A stretch of DNA of 64,000 nt, from positions 1 through 64,000 of the forward strand of contig NZ_CZVW01000004.1 of NCBI RefSeq assembly GCF_001536065.1. The letters run 5' to 3'. Below are positions 9,525 through 18,137 of this stretch, piece by piece. The notes beneath the pieces are model-generated. The model was not told where the DNA came from, did no database searches, and saw only the letters and a program-made list of their open reading frames with translations. The stretch is from Candidatus Chryseopegocella kryptomonas. Lineage in GTDB: Bacteria; Bacteroidota; Ignavibacteria; Kryptoniales; Kryptoniaceae. The stretch's first letter is position 1; every line of letters begins with the position of its first letter. The translations under genes were made by a program, and so were the position numbers.

Positions 9525-9553
9525 TTTACAAAAACCATTTTTTTGTTTATCTT
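9525..9553 (+). promoter_or_regulatory. Sigma70-type promoter for the rtcA operon
   Basis: TTTACA (9525-9530), 17 bp, TATCTT (9548-9553), 35 bp before the rtcA ATG. It is divergent from the amidase promoter. Confidence 0.5.
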
Positions 9554-9588
9554 TAACTTGAAAAAGCAAAAATTTTTCACACCGAAAA

Positions 9589-10656
9589 ATGGCGGAGTTA
9601 AAAATCAAAAATGAAACTGGCTTCGTCTTAATTGATGGGTCAATCGGAGAAGGAGGTGGGCAAGTTTTAAGGACATCGCTAACACTGTCCGTTTTACTTT
9701 TAAAACCATTTGAAATGATCAACATCCGAGCAAACAGACCAAATCCGGGAATACAAGCACAGCATTTGAAAGCAATTGAAGCGTCTGCTCTGATCTCAAA
9801 TGCAATCGTTGAAGGTGCAACCTTAAAATCAAGCAGAATAAAATTTTCCCCAAAAGAGATAAAAGCGGGGAATTTTAAATTTGACATCGGGACAGCCGGC
9901 TCAACTTCGCTTGTTCTTCAAACTCTTTATCTGCCACTTTCATTTGCGGAAGCAACTTCCGTTCTCTCAATCACCGGTGGGACTCATGTTTCGTGGAGTC
10001 CAACTTTTGATTACATCAAAAATTGCTGGCTTTACTTTATGAGCAAAATTGGGCTTAACATAAAAGTTGAAATGAAAAGAGCCGGATTTTATCCGCACGG
10101 TGGTGGCGAAATTAAAGCAATTATAAACCCTGTAAACGAGATAAAAGCATTAAACCTCACCGAGCGTGGGAAACTTTTGAAAATTCAAATTTACTCCGCA
10201 CACACAAACTTAACAGATGAAGTTGCAAAAAGACAGGCAAAAACCGCCGAAAAAATTTTGAAAAATTACGGCGAAATTGAAACAACAATTGATAACCTGC
10301 CATCATATTCAAAAAATACAACGATAGCAATAACTGGAATTTTTGAAAATTCCGTCTGCTGTTATACAAATCTTGGCGAAAAAGGGAAACGTGCGGAGGT
10401 TGTCGCCGAAGAAGCGTGCGAAAAATTTTTAAAATTCATCTCATCAGATTCAGCAATTGACGAATATATGGCTGATCAAATTTTGCTTCCGCTTTCAATC
10501 GCAAACGATGTCTCGGAATTTACGACATCAAAAATTACAAACCATCTCAAGACAAATATGGATACAATAAAAAAGTTTCTTGATGTTGATTTTGAAATTT
10601 CAGAATTGGGCGAAGCATTCAAAGTAAAAATAAAACCAGCAAAGATAGACATATGA
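9589..10656 (+). CDS. rtcA: RNA 3'-terminal phosphate cyclase
   Basis: RtcA converts an RNA 3'-phosphate to a 2',3'-cyclic phosphate using ATP through a covalent enzyme-AMP intermediate. The 355-residue protein has the family start DGSIGEGGGQVLRTSLTLS, the PNPGIQAQHLKAIEA region, an HGGGEIK motif, and a C-terminal NHLKTN whose H319 corresponds to the AMP-accepting histidine of E. coli RtcA (His309). All key motifs are present, so it should be active. No RtcB ligase or RtcR regulator lies nearby; instead it heads an operon with folP, cdaA and others. Its stop overlaps the folP ATG by 4 bp (ATGA). Confidence 0.95.
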   Translation: MAELKIKNETGFVLIDGSIGEGGGQVLRTSLTLSVLLLKPFEMINIRANRPNPGIQAQHLKAIEASALISNAIVEGATLKSSRIKFSPKEIKAGNFKFDIGTAGSTSLVLQTLYLPLSFAEATSVLSITGGTHVSWSPTFDYIKNCWLYFMSKIGLNIKVEMKRAGFYPHGGGEIKAIINPVNEIKALNLTERGKLLKIQIYSAHTNLTDEVAKRQAKTAEKILKNYGEIETTIDNLPSYSKNTTIAITGIFENSVCCYTNLGEKGKRAEVVAEEACEKFLKFISSDSAIDEYMADQILLPLSIANDVSEFTTSKITNHLKTNMDTIKKFLDVDFEISELGEAFKVKIKPAKIDI

Positions 10657-11864
10657 AAGTAAGAACCTTGAAAATTTCAAGTAAGGAAGAAGCGTTTGAG
10701 GAAATTTCAAGATTTGGCGAGATTGAAAGCGAAATTTCATCTGAATTGAAGCCGGAAAAATTTTTAAATTTGAACTTCAAAATTGAAAATGTAAGCGATG
10801 AAGTTGCTCTCTTCATTTCAAGAGAGGTGGCAAAATTTTTCAAAGCGGATGTCTTCGTTTCAAAGTCAGATGAAAACGGAAAAAGAAATCTTTTGCTTTC
10901 AATCAAAGAAGAAAATCTCGGATATATTTTGAATGCTTTAAAAAATTTTTCCAGCGATGGGAGAGAACTTGCAGAGAAAATTGAACTTGCTAAAAATGGA
11001 TTTTTCAACGATGAATTAGTTTATAAATTTGGCGGAAAAATTTTTGATTTTTCAAAAAGGACATATGTGATGGGAATTTTGAATGTCACGCCGGATTCGT
11101 TTTCAGATGGAGGAAAGTATTTCACACTTGATTCTGCGATTGAACACGCAATGAAGATGATTGAAGATGGTGCGGATATAATTGATGTTGGAGGTGAATC
11201 AACACGCCCCGGCTCTGAACCCGTCCCAATTGAGGAGGAATTAAGAAGAGTAATTCCCGTTATAAAAGAACTTGTCAAAAGAACCAATGTCCCAATTTCA
11301 ATTGACACATATAAATCAGAAGTTGCAAGACAAGCGCTTGAAGAAGGCGTAGTGATTGTAAATGATATAAGCGGTTTAAAATTTGACAAAAAAATGGCAG
11401 ATATTGTCGCAAGTTATAAAGCAAGCATCGTGCTTATGCATATAAAAGGAACTCCTAAAACGATGCAACAAAATCCACATTATGATGATGTGATCTCCGA
11501 AATTTATTCTTATCTTTACGAAAGTATTGAAATAGCGAAAAGCGTAGGAATTGAACAAATTATCGTTGATCCCGGAATTGGTTTCGGTAAGAGATTAATT
11601 GACAATCTTGAAATAATCAGACGACTTCGTGAGTTTAAATCGCTTGGGTATCCGGTTTTAATTGGAGTTTCAAGAAAATCTTTTATCGGAAATGTTTTAA
11701 ATCTTCCGGTTGAAGAACGACTTGAAGGGACAGCCGGAGCGGTTGCTATCTCCGTATGGAATGGCGCAAATATAGTTAGAGTCCACGATGTTAAGGAAAT
11801 GGCAAGGGTTGTTAAAATTGTGGATGCAATAAAGCAGGTTCAAATTAAACAAACTCAAATTTAA
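10653..11864 (+). CDS. folP: Dihydropteroate synthase with N-terminal extension
   Basis: This enzyme condenses p-aminobenzoate with hydroxymethyl-dihydropterin diphosphate in folate synthesis. The catalytic TIM barrel begins at about residue 138 with YVMGILNVTPDSFSDGG. It includes DVGGESTRPGS, the PISIDTY strand, NDISG, and the IVDPGIGFGK and IGVSRKSF loops. The first ~135 residues are an extra domain not found in E. coli FolP. Long bacterial forms of the enzyme carry a comparable N-terminal domain, but its role is not clear. It is translationally coupled to rtcA (ATGA) and cdaA (TAATG). Confidence 0.94.
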   Translation: MKVRTLKISSKEEAFEEISRFGEIESEISSELKPEKFLNLNFKIENVSDEVALFISREVAKFFKADVFVSKSDENGKRNLLLSIKEENLGYILNALKNFSSDGRELAEKIELAKNGFFNDELVYKFGGKIFDFSKRTYVMGILNVTPDSFSDGGKYFTLDSAIEHAMKMIEDGADIIDVGGESTRPGSEPVPIEEELRRVIPVIKELVKRTNVPISIDTYKSEVARQALEEGVVIVNDISGLKFDKKMADIVASYKASIVLMHIKGTPKTMQQNPHYDDVISEIYSYLYESIEIAKSVGIEQIIVDPGIGFGKRLIDNLEIIRRLREFKSLGYPVLIGVSRKSFIGNVLNLPVEERLEGTAGAVAISVWNGANIVRVHDVKEMARVVKIVDAIKQVQIKQTQI

Positions 11865-12679
11865 TGGTTGAGATTTTAAAAATAGGTTTTCTTCGCCTTT
11901 CGCTTGTTGATTTGATTGACATTTTAATTGTGAGTTTGATAATTCGTCAACTTTACATTTGGATGCGTGGGACGATAGCAGCACAGATATTTCTGGGGCT
12001 TTTGTTTCTCGTGTTTTTATCATTTGTTTCGGAGATGTTGAATTTAAAAGTTTTAAATTGGATGTTAAAATTTGTGAGCGATGTTTGGGTTCTTGCCTTT
12101 ATAATTTTATTTCAGCCAGAGTTAAGACGACTTCTTATGCTCGTCGGAAATAATCCACTGTTTCGGCTCGTCTTTAAACCAAATGTCACCGCAGTAATTG
12201 ATGAAATAGTTGAAGCGGTTGCTGAAATGTCTCAGAAACAAATCGGGGCTTTAATTGTCATACCACGACAGACGGGGATAAGGTCAATAATTGAAACCGG
12301 AGTTCCAATTCAAGCGAAGGTGACGAAAGAACTTTTAATGACGATCTTTTTCCCAAGGTCTCCTCTTCACGATGGCGCAGTTGTAATTTCAGGCGATAGA
12401 GTTGAAGCAGCTGCTTGCACGCTTCCTTTGAGCGCACAATTAAAAATTGGAAATTTTCTTCTTGGGACAAGGCACAGAGCAGCTTTGGGGCTGAGCGAAA
12501 TCTCCGATGCAATTGTCATCGTCGTAAGCGAAGAAACAGGGACAATTTCAATAGCTGAATCTGGAAAATTAACACGTGGATTATCACCGGAGGGATTGAG
12601 GAAAAAACTTCTTTCAGAACTTCAAGCGCAGGATAAATCTCCAAAAGAAATTTTTGAAGAGGTTTCTCAAAGTGAATAA
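11864..12679 (+). CDS. cdaA: Diadenylate cyclase CdaA (c-di-AMP synthase)
   Basis: CdaA makes cyclic di-AMP from two ATP at the inner membrane. Three N-terminal hydrophobic helices (about 12-85) are followed by the DAC domain (about 100-250) with its signature motifs: DGA in SPLHDGAVVISGD and RHR in LGTRHRAALGLSE. Length (271) is typical. The usual partner genes cdaR and glmM are not adjacent; here it sits between folP and a GT2 gene. The start overlaps the folP stop by one base, which implies coupled translation. Confidence 0.95.
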   Translation: MVEILKIGFLRLSLVDLIDILIVSLIIRQLYIWMRGTIAAQIFLGLLFLVFLSFVSEMLNLKVLNWMLKFVSDVWVLAFIILFQPELRRLLMLVGNNPLFRLVFKPNVTAVIDEIVEAVAEMSQKQIGALIVIPRQTGIRSIIETGVPIQAKVTKELLMTIFFPRSPLHDGAVVISGDRVEAAACTLPLSAQLKIGNFLLGTRHRAALGLSEISDAIVIVVSEETGTISIAESGKLTRGLSPEGLRKKLLSELQAQDKSPKEIFEEVSQSE

Positions 12680-13352
12680 ATTTTGTGCCGTAATCCCAGC
12701 GTATAATGCAGAAAGAACAATTGGAAAATTAATCCAAAAAGTTTCGCAATTCATACCAGCAAATGATATAATTGTTGTTGATGATGGCTCAACAGACAAA
12801 ACAGGAGATATTGCTTTAAATTCCGGAGCGAATGTTTTAAAACTTGATAAAAATTACGGCAAAGGCAAAGCTTTGAAAACTGGATTTGAATTTGCAAAGT
12901 TGAATAACTATACCGCAGTTCTCACGCTTGATGCAGACCTGCAACATAATCCAGATGAAATCCCGAAATTTTTTGAAAAGTTTAACGAAGGTTTTGACAT
13001 CGTGATTGGAAACAGGATGAAGAATTTAAAACCAATGCCAATTGAGAGAATCTTTTCAAACAAGACGACCTCTTTTTTAATCTCGTTAAGAACAGGTCAA
13101 AAAATTCTTGACAGTCAGTGCGGATTCAGATTGATAAAAATTGAAGTGATTAAAAGCATTGATGTTAAAAGTGACAGGTTTGCATTTGAGAGCGAATTTT
13201 TGATAAAGGCTCTTCTGCATGGATTCAAAGTTGGATTTGTTGACATTGAGACGATCTACAACGGTGAGAGAAGTTATATAAAACATTTCAAAGACACATT
13301 CAATTTTGTGTCAATTTATGTTCAAAGTTTTTTCTGGAAAAACAAACTTTAA
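12672..13352 (+). CDS. Family 2 glycosyltransferase (dolichol-phosphate mannose synthase-like)
   Basis: This cytoplasmic GT-A transferase moves a sugar from a nucleotide donor, probably to a polyprenyl phosphate. It starts NKFCAVIPAYNAERTIG and shows IIVVDDGSTDKT, the DxD-like LDADLQHNPDEIP, and a C-terminal ERSYIKHFKD segment. No membrane helices are present. I place the start at the GTG at 12672, inside the cdaA end, because GAAGAGG lies at a good SD distance. A TTG at 12654 in the same frame would add six residues that overlap cdaA further. Donor and acceptor are unknown. Confidence 0.85.
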   Translation: MNKFCAVIPAYNAERTIGKLIQKVSQFIPANDIIVVDDGSTDKTGDIALNSGANVLKLDKNYGKGKALKTGFEFAKLNNYTAVLTLDADLQHNPDEIPKFFEKFNEGFDIVIGNRMKNLKPMPIERIFSNKTTSFLISLRTGQKILDSQCGFRLIKIEVIKSIDVKSDRFAFESEFLIKALLHGFKVGFVDIETIYNGERSYIKHFKDTFNFVSIYVQSFFWKNKL

Positions 13353-13354
13353 AA

Positions 13355-14026
13355 GTGAATTTGGGAAGATTTGAGGAAGAAAGAAAGGCGATGGTTGAAC
13401 TTTTGAGAAGGCGTGGGATAAAAGACGAAAACGTCCTGCGTGCAATGGAAAAAGTTCCAAGACATCTTTTCGTCCCCGAAGCATTTATTCACTATGCTTA
13501 TGATGATTCTGCGCTCCCGATTGGTTGCTCTCAAACAATTTCACAGCCATACACCGTTGCCTATATGACGGAAGCTCTTGAAGTAAAGCCAGGAGATAAA
13601 ATTCTTGAAGTTGGAACTGGTTCAGGTTATCAAGCAGCGATACTTGCGGAAATGGGCGCTCAAGTTTTTACAATTGAAAGATATGAAGAACTTTTAAAGA
13701 CAGCGCTTGAGACACTTTCAAAACTTGGATATAAAGTCATCGGCACAGTTGGAGATGGCTCAATTGGCTGGAGCGAATTCGCACCTTATGATGGGATAAT
13801 TGTCACAGCAGCTGCGCCTAAACTTCCAAAATCACTCGTAAAACAACTCAAAGTCGGAGGGCGTCTCGTCATACCGATTGGAGACCTTGATGTTCAAGAA
13901 CTTTACATCGTGAAAAAAATTGACGAGAATAAACTTAGCATAAAGAAAAAGTTTGGCTTTAAATTTGTCCCGCTCATTGGGAAAGAGGGATGGAGTGAAA
14001 ATACATCAAGAAACAATGGCAAATGA
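13355..14026 (+). CDS. pcm: Protein-L-isoaspartate O-methyltransferase
   Basis: Pcm repairs age-damaged proteins by methylating L-isoaspartyl residues with SAM. The 223-residue protein has the family hallmarks VPRHLFVPE, the substrate loop QTISQPYTVAYMTE, and SAM motif I ILEVGTGSGYQAA. The D-loop is DGIIVTAAAPKLP, and the end of the fold is GGRLVIPIGD. The start is a GTG at 13355, 2 bp after the GT2 stop. A repair enzyme is a reasonable companion of rtcA in this operon, but the link is inference. Confidence 0.94.
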   Translation: MNLGRFEEERKAMVELLRRRGIKDENVLRAMEKVPRHLFVPEAFIHYAYDDSALPIGCSQTISQPYTVAYMTEALEVKPGDKILEVGTGSGYQAAILAEMGAQVFTIERYEELLKTALETLSKLGYKVIGTVGDGSIGWSEFAPYDGIIVTAAAPKLPKSLVKQLKVGGRLVIPIGDLDVQELYIVKKIDENKLSIKKKFGFKFVPLIGKEGWSENTSRNNGK

Positions 14027-14035
14027 AATTAAACT

Positions 14036-14971
14036 ATGGAAAGAAAAGCACTTGCGATAGTTGGACCAACTGCATCGGGGAAGACGAAACTATCCTTGAT
14101 AGTTGCTGAAAAGATAAATGGAGAAATTATCTCCGCCGATTCACGGCAAATTTACAGATATATGGACATAGGAACTGCCAAACCCACACTTGAAGAACGC
14201 CAAAAGGTAAAACATTACTTCATTGATGAACTTGACCCGAATGAAGAATTTAACGCTGGTATATTTGGTGAAAAAGGTAGAGAAATAATTGAAGATATTT
14301 TTTCAAGAGGAAAAATTCCGATAATCGTTGGTGGTTCAGGACTTTATGTTAAGTCGTTGATTGATGGATTTTTTGAAGGACCGGGTGCGGACTGGGAATT
14401 AAGAGAGATGCTTTACCGAAAAGCAAGCCAACTTGGGAAAGAAGCAATTTATGAGGAGTTGAAGAAGGTTGATCCAGTGTCAGCGGAGAAAATACACCCG
14501 AACAATTTAAAAAGAATAATAAGAGCGTTGGAAGTTTATTACATCACGGGCAAACCAATCTCGCAGATGCAAAAGGAAATAAAACCCGAGATAAATTTCA
14601 AAACAATTCAAATCGGTCTAAACTGGGACAGAAAAAAACTTTACAAACGAATTGAGGAAAGGGTTGATAAAATGATAAAGGATGGTTTAATTGAAGAAGT
14701 GAAAAAATTGAGAGAACTTGGATTTGACAAAAATTTAAATTCACTTCAAACCGTCGGATATAAAGAGGTCTTTGACTATCTTGACGGCTTGATTTCATAC
14801 GAGCAAATGATTTACCTAATAAAGCGAAATTCAAGAAGATACGCAAAAAGGCAATTGACCTGGTTCAGACAGGATAAGCGAATAATCTGGCTTGATGTTG
14901 ATGAAAGCACCGACTTTGAGAAGCTTGCTGATAAAGTGATTGAAATTTTCAATACTCATATACCATCCTGA
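14036..14971 (+). CDS. miaA: tRNA dimethylallyltransferase
   Basis: MiaA prenylates A37 of tRNAs that read UNN codons, using dimethylallyl diphosphate. The 311-residue protein shows the P-loop GPTASGKTKLS, DSRQIYRYMDIGTAKP, the VGGSGLYVKSLIDG strand and the late motif LQTVGYKEVFDYLDG with RRYAKRQLTWFR. This is standard length and architecture. It lies 9 bp after pcm and is probably the last gene of the rtcA operon, since a strong promoter follows for the next gene. Confidence 0.96.
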   Translation: MERKALAIVGPTASGKTKLSLIVAEKINGEIISADSRQIYRYMDIGTAKPTLEERQKVKHYFIDELDPNEEFNAGIFGEKGREIIEDIFSRGKIPIIVGGSGLYVKSLIDGFFEGPGADWELREMLYRKASQLGKEAIYEELKKVDPVSAEKIHPNNLKRIIRALEVYYITGKPISQMQKEIKPEINFKTIQIGLNWDRKKLYKRIEERVDKMIKDGLIEEVKKLRELGFDKNLNSLQTVGYKEVFDYLDGLISYEQMIYLIKRNSRRYAKRQLTWFRQDKRIIWLDVDESTDFEKLADKVIEIFNTHIPS

Positions 14972-14990
14972 CAAATACGGGGAATTTAAC

Positions 14991-15019
14991 TTGACAATTG
15001 TTGAGTGATTTTTTATCTT
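14991..15019 (+). promoter_or_regulatory. Strong sigma70-type promoter for SDR-ilvB-ilvN
   Basis: A perfect TTGACA (14991-14996), a 17-bp spacer and TATCTT (15014-15019) lie 17 bp before the SDR ATG. This is one of the best promoters in the window. There is no room for an attenuator or riboswitch between it and the gene. Confidence 0.65.
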
Positions 15020-15036
15020 AAAATCAAAAAGGGACT

Positions 15037-15795
15037 ATGATAAATCTTCAAGGTCGTGTTGCTCTCATTACAGGTGGTTCAAGAGGAATTGGCAGAGCAA
15101 CAGCAATTTTATTTGCAAAAGCAAATGCGGATGTCGCAATCACATATCATGTTAATGAAAACGCAGCAAAATCCACGCTTGAAGAAATTCAAAGGCTTGG
15201 CAGAAAAGCCATAGCGGTAAAAGGAAATGTTGGCAAATCCGAAGATGTGAAGAGAATGGTGAAAGAAGTTATGGATTATTTTGGAAGAATTGATGTCCTT
15301 GTAAATAACGCCGGTATCTGGACATATGGAGCAATTGGAGAGATGCCAGAGGAGGTTTGGGATGAGACAATGGATGTAAATTTAAAAAGCGTTTATCTTT
15401 TTACAAACGAAGTTGTCCCGATAATGAAAAAACAAGGTTGGGGAAGGATAATAAACATTTCATCAACCGCTGGACAGCGTGGAGAAGCATTTCATTCTCA
15501 TTATGCAGCTTCAAAGGGAGCGATAATTGCTTTTACAAAATCGCTTGCGGTTGAACTTGCGAAATACAATATACTTGTAAATTGCGTCGCCCCCGGCTGG
15601 GTCAATACAGATATGTGCGCAGAAGTTTTCAAAGATCCAAATTTCGTTGAACAGGTCAAAAGCACAATACCGCTTGGCAGAATTCCTGGTCCAGAAGAAA
15701 TAGCAGGACCTGTTCTCTTTCTTGCATCTGAACTTGCAAACTGGATAACTGGAGCAACGATTAGCGTAAATGGTGGCTCTGTTCTCTGTGGATAA
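15037..15795 (+). CDS. Short-chain dehydrogenase/reductase (FabG-like)
   Basis: This is a classical SDR of 252 residues using NAD(P)H. It has the glycine motif TGGSRGIGRATA, NNAGIW, the catalytic serine in NISSTAG and the YxxxK pair in HYAASKG. A C-terminal WITGATISVNGG is typical of FabG-like and glucose dehydrogenase-like enzymes. The substrate is not determinable. Its position directly before acetolactate synthase genes (24 bp to ilvB) hints at a keto or hydroxy intermediate, for example reduction of a carboligation product, but fatty-acid reductase remains possible. Confidence 0.85.
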   Translation: MINLQGRVALITGGSRGIGRATAILFAKANADVAITYHVNENAAKSTLEEIQRLGRKAIAVKGNVGKSEDVKRMVKEVMDYFGRIDVLVNNAGIWTYGAIGEMPEEVWDETMDVNLKSVYLFTNEVVPIMKKQGWGRIINISSTAGQRGEAFHSHYAASKGAIIAFTKSLAVELAKYNILVNCVAPGWVNTDMCAEVFKDPNFVEQVKSTIPLGRIPGPEEIAGPVLFLASELANWITGATISVNGGSVLCG

Positions 15796-15818
15796 TCAAA
15801 AATTAATTTCATAAAAAA

Positions 15819-17558
15819 ATGGAAAAATCCACAAAGGTTAATCCTAACAAAGAATTTTACGGAAAAAATTTAACAGGGATTGAAATTTTCATCCGTTCGC
15901 TAATTGAAGAAAATGTTGAAGTTGTCTTTGGTTGCCCCGGAAATGCAGTTTTAGGGATATTTGACGCTTTAATTGACATTGCAGGTAGCGATTCATCCGA
16001 AGCAAAGATAAAAATCGTCTTTGCAAGACATGAATCTGGAGCGGTTTTATCAGCGAGCGGATACGCAAGGGCAAGTGGAAAACCCGGCGTTGTGATCGCT
16101 TCATCTGGTCCAAGCGCATCAAATCTCGTCACAGGAATTGCAGATGCAAACATGGATTCAGTTCCTCTCGTAATCTTCACAGCACAAGTTCCGACGAAAT
16201 TAATTGGGAATGAAACATTTCAAGAAGTTGACATCGTCGGTATAACAAGACCTATAACAAAGCATAATTTTCTCGTCACAAAAATAAGCGAACTTACGAC
16301 AACTATAAAATCAGCCTTTTATATTGCGAAAACAGGAAGACCTGGACCCGTTCTCGTTGACTTACCAAGAGACATATTGTCCGAAAAATTTACATTTGAA
16401 TATCCAGAAAAAGTAAATCTCCGCGGTTATAATCCTGTTTATTCCGCTCATTCAGGTCAAATAAAACGTGCTGCTGAAATAATTAACAATTCATCAAAAC
16501 CTGTTATAATCGCCGGCGGTGGTGTCATAGCAAGCAATGCATTTGCTGAATTAAGAGAATTTGCAAGGAAGATAAATTCACCCGTGACGACGACATTGAT
16601 GGCGCAGGGAGTTTATCCAGAAGATGATCCTCTTTCTCTGGGAATGCTTGGGATGCACGGAACTTGGTATGCTAATTTTGCGGTGAATGAATCTGATTGC
16701 GTCATCGCAATTGGTTCACGACTTGATGATAGAGTTACGGGTGATGTGAATAAATTTGCTCCGAATGCAAAGAAAATTCACATTGATATTGATCCTGCTT
16801 CAATCAGCAAAAACATCAAAGTTGATGTCCCCATCGTCGGCGATGTAAAAGATGCGCTTAAAAAATTAATCCCACTTGTAAAAAATTTGAATACGGAAGA
16901 ATGGCTCAAACAAATCAAAAAGTGGAAAGAAGAACATCCATTAAAGTATGAAAACGGAAGAGAAATTCGTGTTCAATATGTGATTGAAAAACTCCGTGAA
17001 TTAACTGGCGGAAATGCGGTCATCGTTACGGATGTAGGACAATTTCAAATGTGGACGGCACAATTTTTTAAATTCCTTTACCCCAGAACTCATATAACAA
17101 GTGGTGGTTTAGGGACGATGGGATTTTCTCTTCCCGCTTCAATCGGAGTCGCAATGGCTGTAAAAGATAGACCCGTTATATCTCTAAATGGAAACAGAGG
17201 ATTTCAAATGAACATACAGGAACTTGCAACAATTTCAGCATACAATCTTCCAGTGAAAATTTTAATCTTCAACGATGGTCACATTGATATAACAAGACAA
17301 TGGCAAGAACTTCGCTGGAGAAAATTTTTCAATGAGATTTTAATTGACAAATCTTGTCCTGATTTCATCAAAATTGCCGATGCTTATGGAATTCAAAGTT
17401 TTAGAGTTGAATTGACCTCAGATGTTGAATCAACATTGAAAAAAGCGCTTGCTTTGAGAGATAAACCTGTTTTAATTGAGTTCAAGACCATTTATGAAGA
17501 AAATGTATTCCCGCACATTCCAATAGGTGGCTCGGTGAAAGATATGATTGAACATTAA
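15819..17558 (+). CDS. ilvB: Acetolactate synthase large subunit (variant ThDP motif)
   Basis: Acetolactate synthase condenses two pyruvates (or pyruvate and 2-ketobutyrate) in branched-chain amino-acid synthesis. The 579-residue protein has all three ThDP-enzyme domains: catalytic E72 in RHESGA, the central HGTWYANFAV and GSRLDDRVTGD, and the ThDP domain with SGGLGTMGF and TRQWQ. The metal motif is unusual. The canonical GDG is G458-N459-R460, and the Asn 27 residues on is D486 (IFNDGH), an apparent reciprocal Asp/Asn exchange. The small subunit follows 18 bp later. Function as acetolactate synthase is likely but a changed reaction is possible. Confidence 0.85.
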   Translation: MEKSTKVNPNKEFYGKNLTGIEIFIRSLIEENVEVVFGCPGNAVLGIFDALIDIAGSDSSEAKIKIVFARHESGAVLSASGYARASGKPGVVIASSGPSASNLVTGIADANMDSVPLVIFTAQVPTKLIGNETFQEVDIVGITRPITKHNFLVTKISELTTTIKSAFYIAKTGRPGPVLVDLPRDILSEKFTFEYPEKVNLRGYNPVYSAHSGQIKRAAEIINNSSKPVIIAGGGVIASNAFAELREFARKINSPVTTTLMAQGVYPEDDPLSLGMLGMHGTWYANFAVNESDCVIAIGSRLDDRVTGDVNKFAPNAKKIHIDIDPASISKNIKVDVPIVGDVKDALKKLIPLVKNLNTEEWLKQIKKWKEEHPLKYENGREIRVQYVIEKLRELTGGNAVIVTDVGQFQMWTAQFFKFLYPRTHITSGGLGTMGFSLPASIGVAMAVKDRPVISLNGNRGFQMNIQELATISAYNLPVKILIFNDGHIDITRQWQELRWRKFFNEILIDKSCPDFIKIADAYGIQSFRVELTSDVESTLKKALALRDKPVLIEFKTIYEENVFPHIPIGGSVKDMIEH

Positions 17559-17576
17559 AAAAATTTTGGAGGGAAG

Positions 17577-18137
17577 ATGAAACATACAATTTCAATACTT
17601 GTTGAAAATAAATTCGGAGTTCTGACGAGGATCGCTGGACTTTTTAGCGCAAAAGGTTATAACATTGAAAGCATATCCGTTGGACCAACGGAAGACCCAA
17701 GCATATCAAGAATGACGATTGTAACAAATGGAGACGATGATCAGATTGAGCAAATAATAAAGCAACTTAACAAGTTAATTGACATTTTAAAAGTCGTTGA
17801 CTTAACAAACGAACCGTTCGTTGAAAGAGAACTTGCTTTGATAAAGGTTAAGGTTAATCCCTACACAAGAAGCGATGTAATTGAAATTTCAGACATTTTC
17901 AGAGCAAAAGTTGTTGATATAGGGCCGACGACTTTGACTGTTGAAGTCACGGGCAAAAGCGACAAAATAACAGCGATGATAAACATGCTCGCACCTTATG
18001 GAATCGTTGAACTTGCAAGGACTGGCGTTGTGGCATTAAAAAGAGAATTCAAAGGTGAAGTTTACGAGTCCAAAGAGATCAAAATGATAAAAAAGAAAGC
18101 CAGACAAAAACCCGAGAACGAAACAAACAAGGATTAA
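17577..18137 (+). CDS. ilvN: Acetolactate synthase small (regulatory) subunit
   Basis: IlvN binds the catalytic subunit and carries the valine feedback site. The 186-residue protein has an N-terminal ACT domain beginning [27 protein letters not shown] split by typical [15 protein letters not shown], and the C-terminal ALS_ss_C domain ending [13 protein letters not shown]. An SD (GGAGGG) lies immediately before the ATG. Its presence suggests the variant large subunit still works as a valine-controlled holoenzyme. The 3' end overlaps the convergent prenyltransferase by 4 bp. Confidence 0.95.
   Translation: MKHTISILVENKFGVLTRIAGLFSAKGYNIESISVGPTEDPSISRMTIVTNGDDDQIEQIIKQLNKLIDILKVVDLTNEPFVERELALIKVKVNPYTRSDVIEISDIFRAKVVDIGPTTLTVEVTGKSDKITAMINMLAPYGIVELARTGVVALKREFKGEVYESKEIKMIKKKARQKPENETNKD

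Noticed and set aside
9462-9887. 141-codon minus-strand open frame overlapping the start of rtcA
   Set aside because: It is antisense to strongly conserved RtcA sequence, and its translation has no recognisable fold.
10443-10475. Tyr in EYMADQ of RtcA, first taken for loss of the catalytic histidine
   Set aside because: The AMP-accepting His aligns with H319 in NHLKTN further downstream, which is present.
10619-11008. 129-codon minus-strand frame across the folP N-terminal extension
   Set aside because: The plus-strand frame is continuous with the catalytic barrel and translationally coupled; the antisense frame has Ser/Phe-rich shadow composition.
12654-12671. TTG start for the GT2 gene
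   Set aside because: The GTG at 12672 has a better-placed SD and gives the standard GT2 N-terminus.
15796-15818. Attenuator or leader peptide for ilvB
   Set aside because: The gaps around the SDR and ilvB genes are too short for a leader with Val/Leu/Ile codons and a hairpin.
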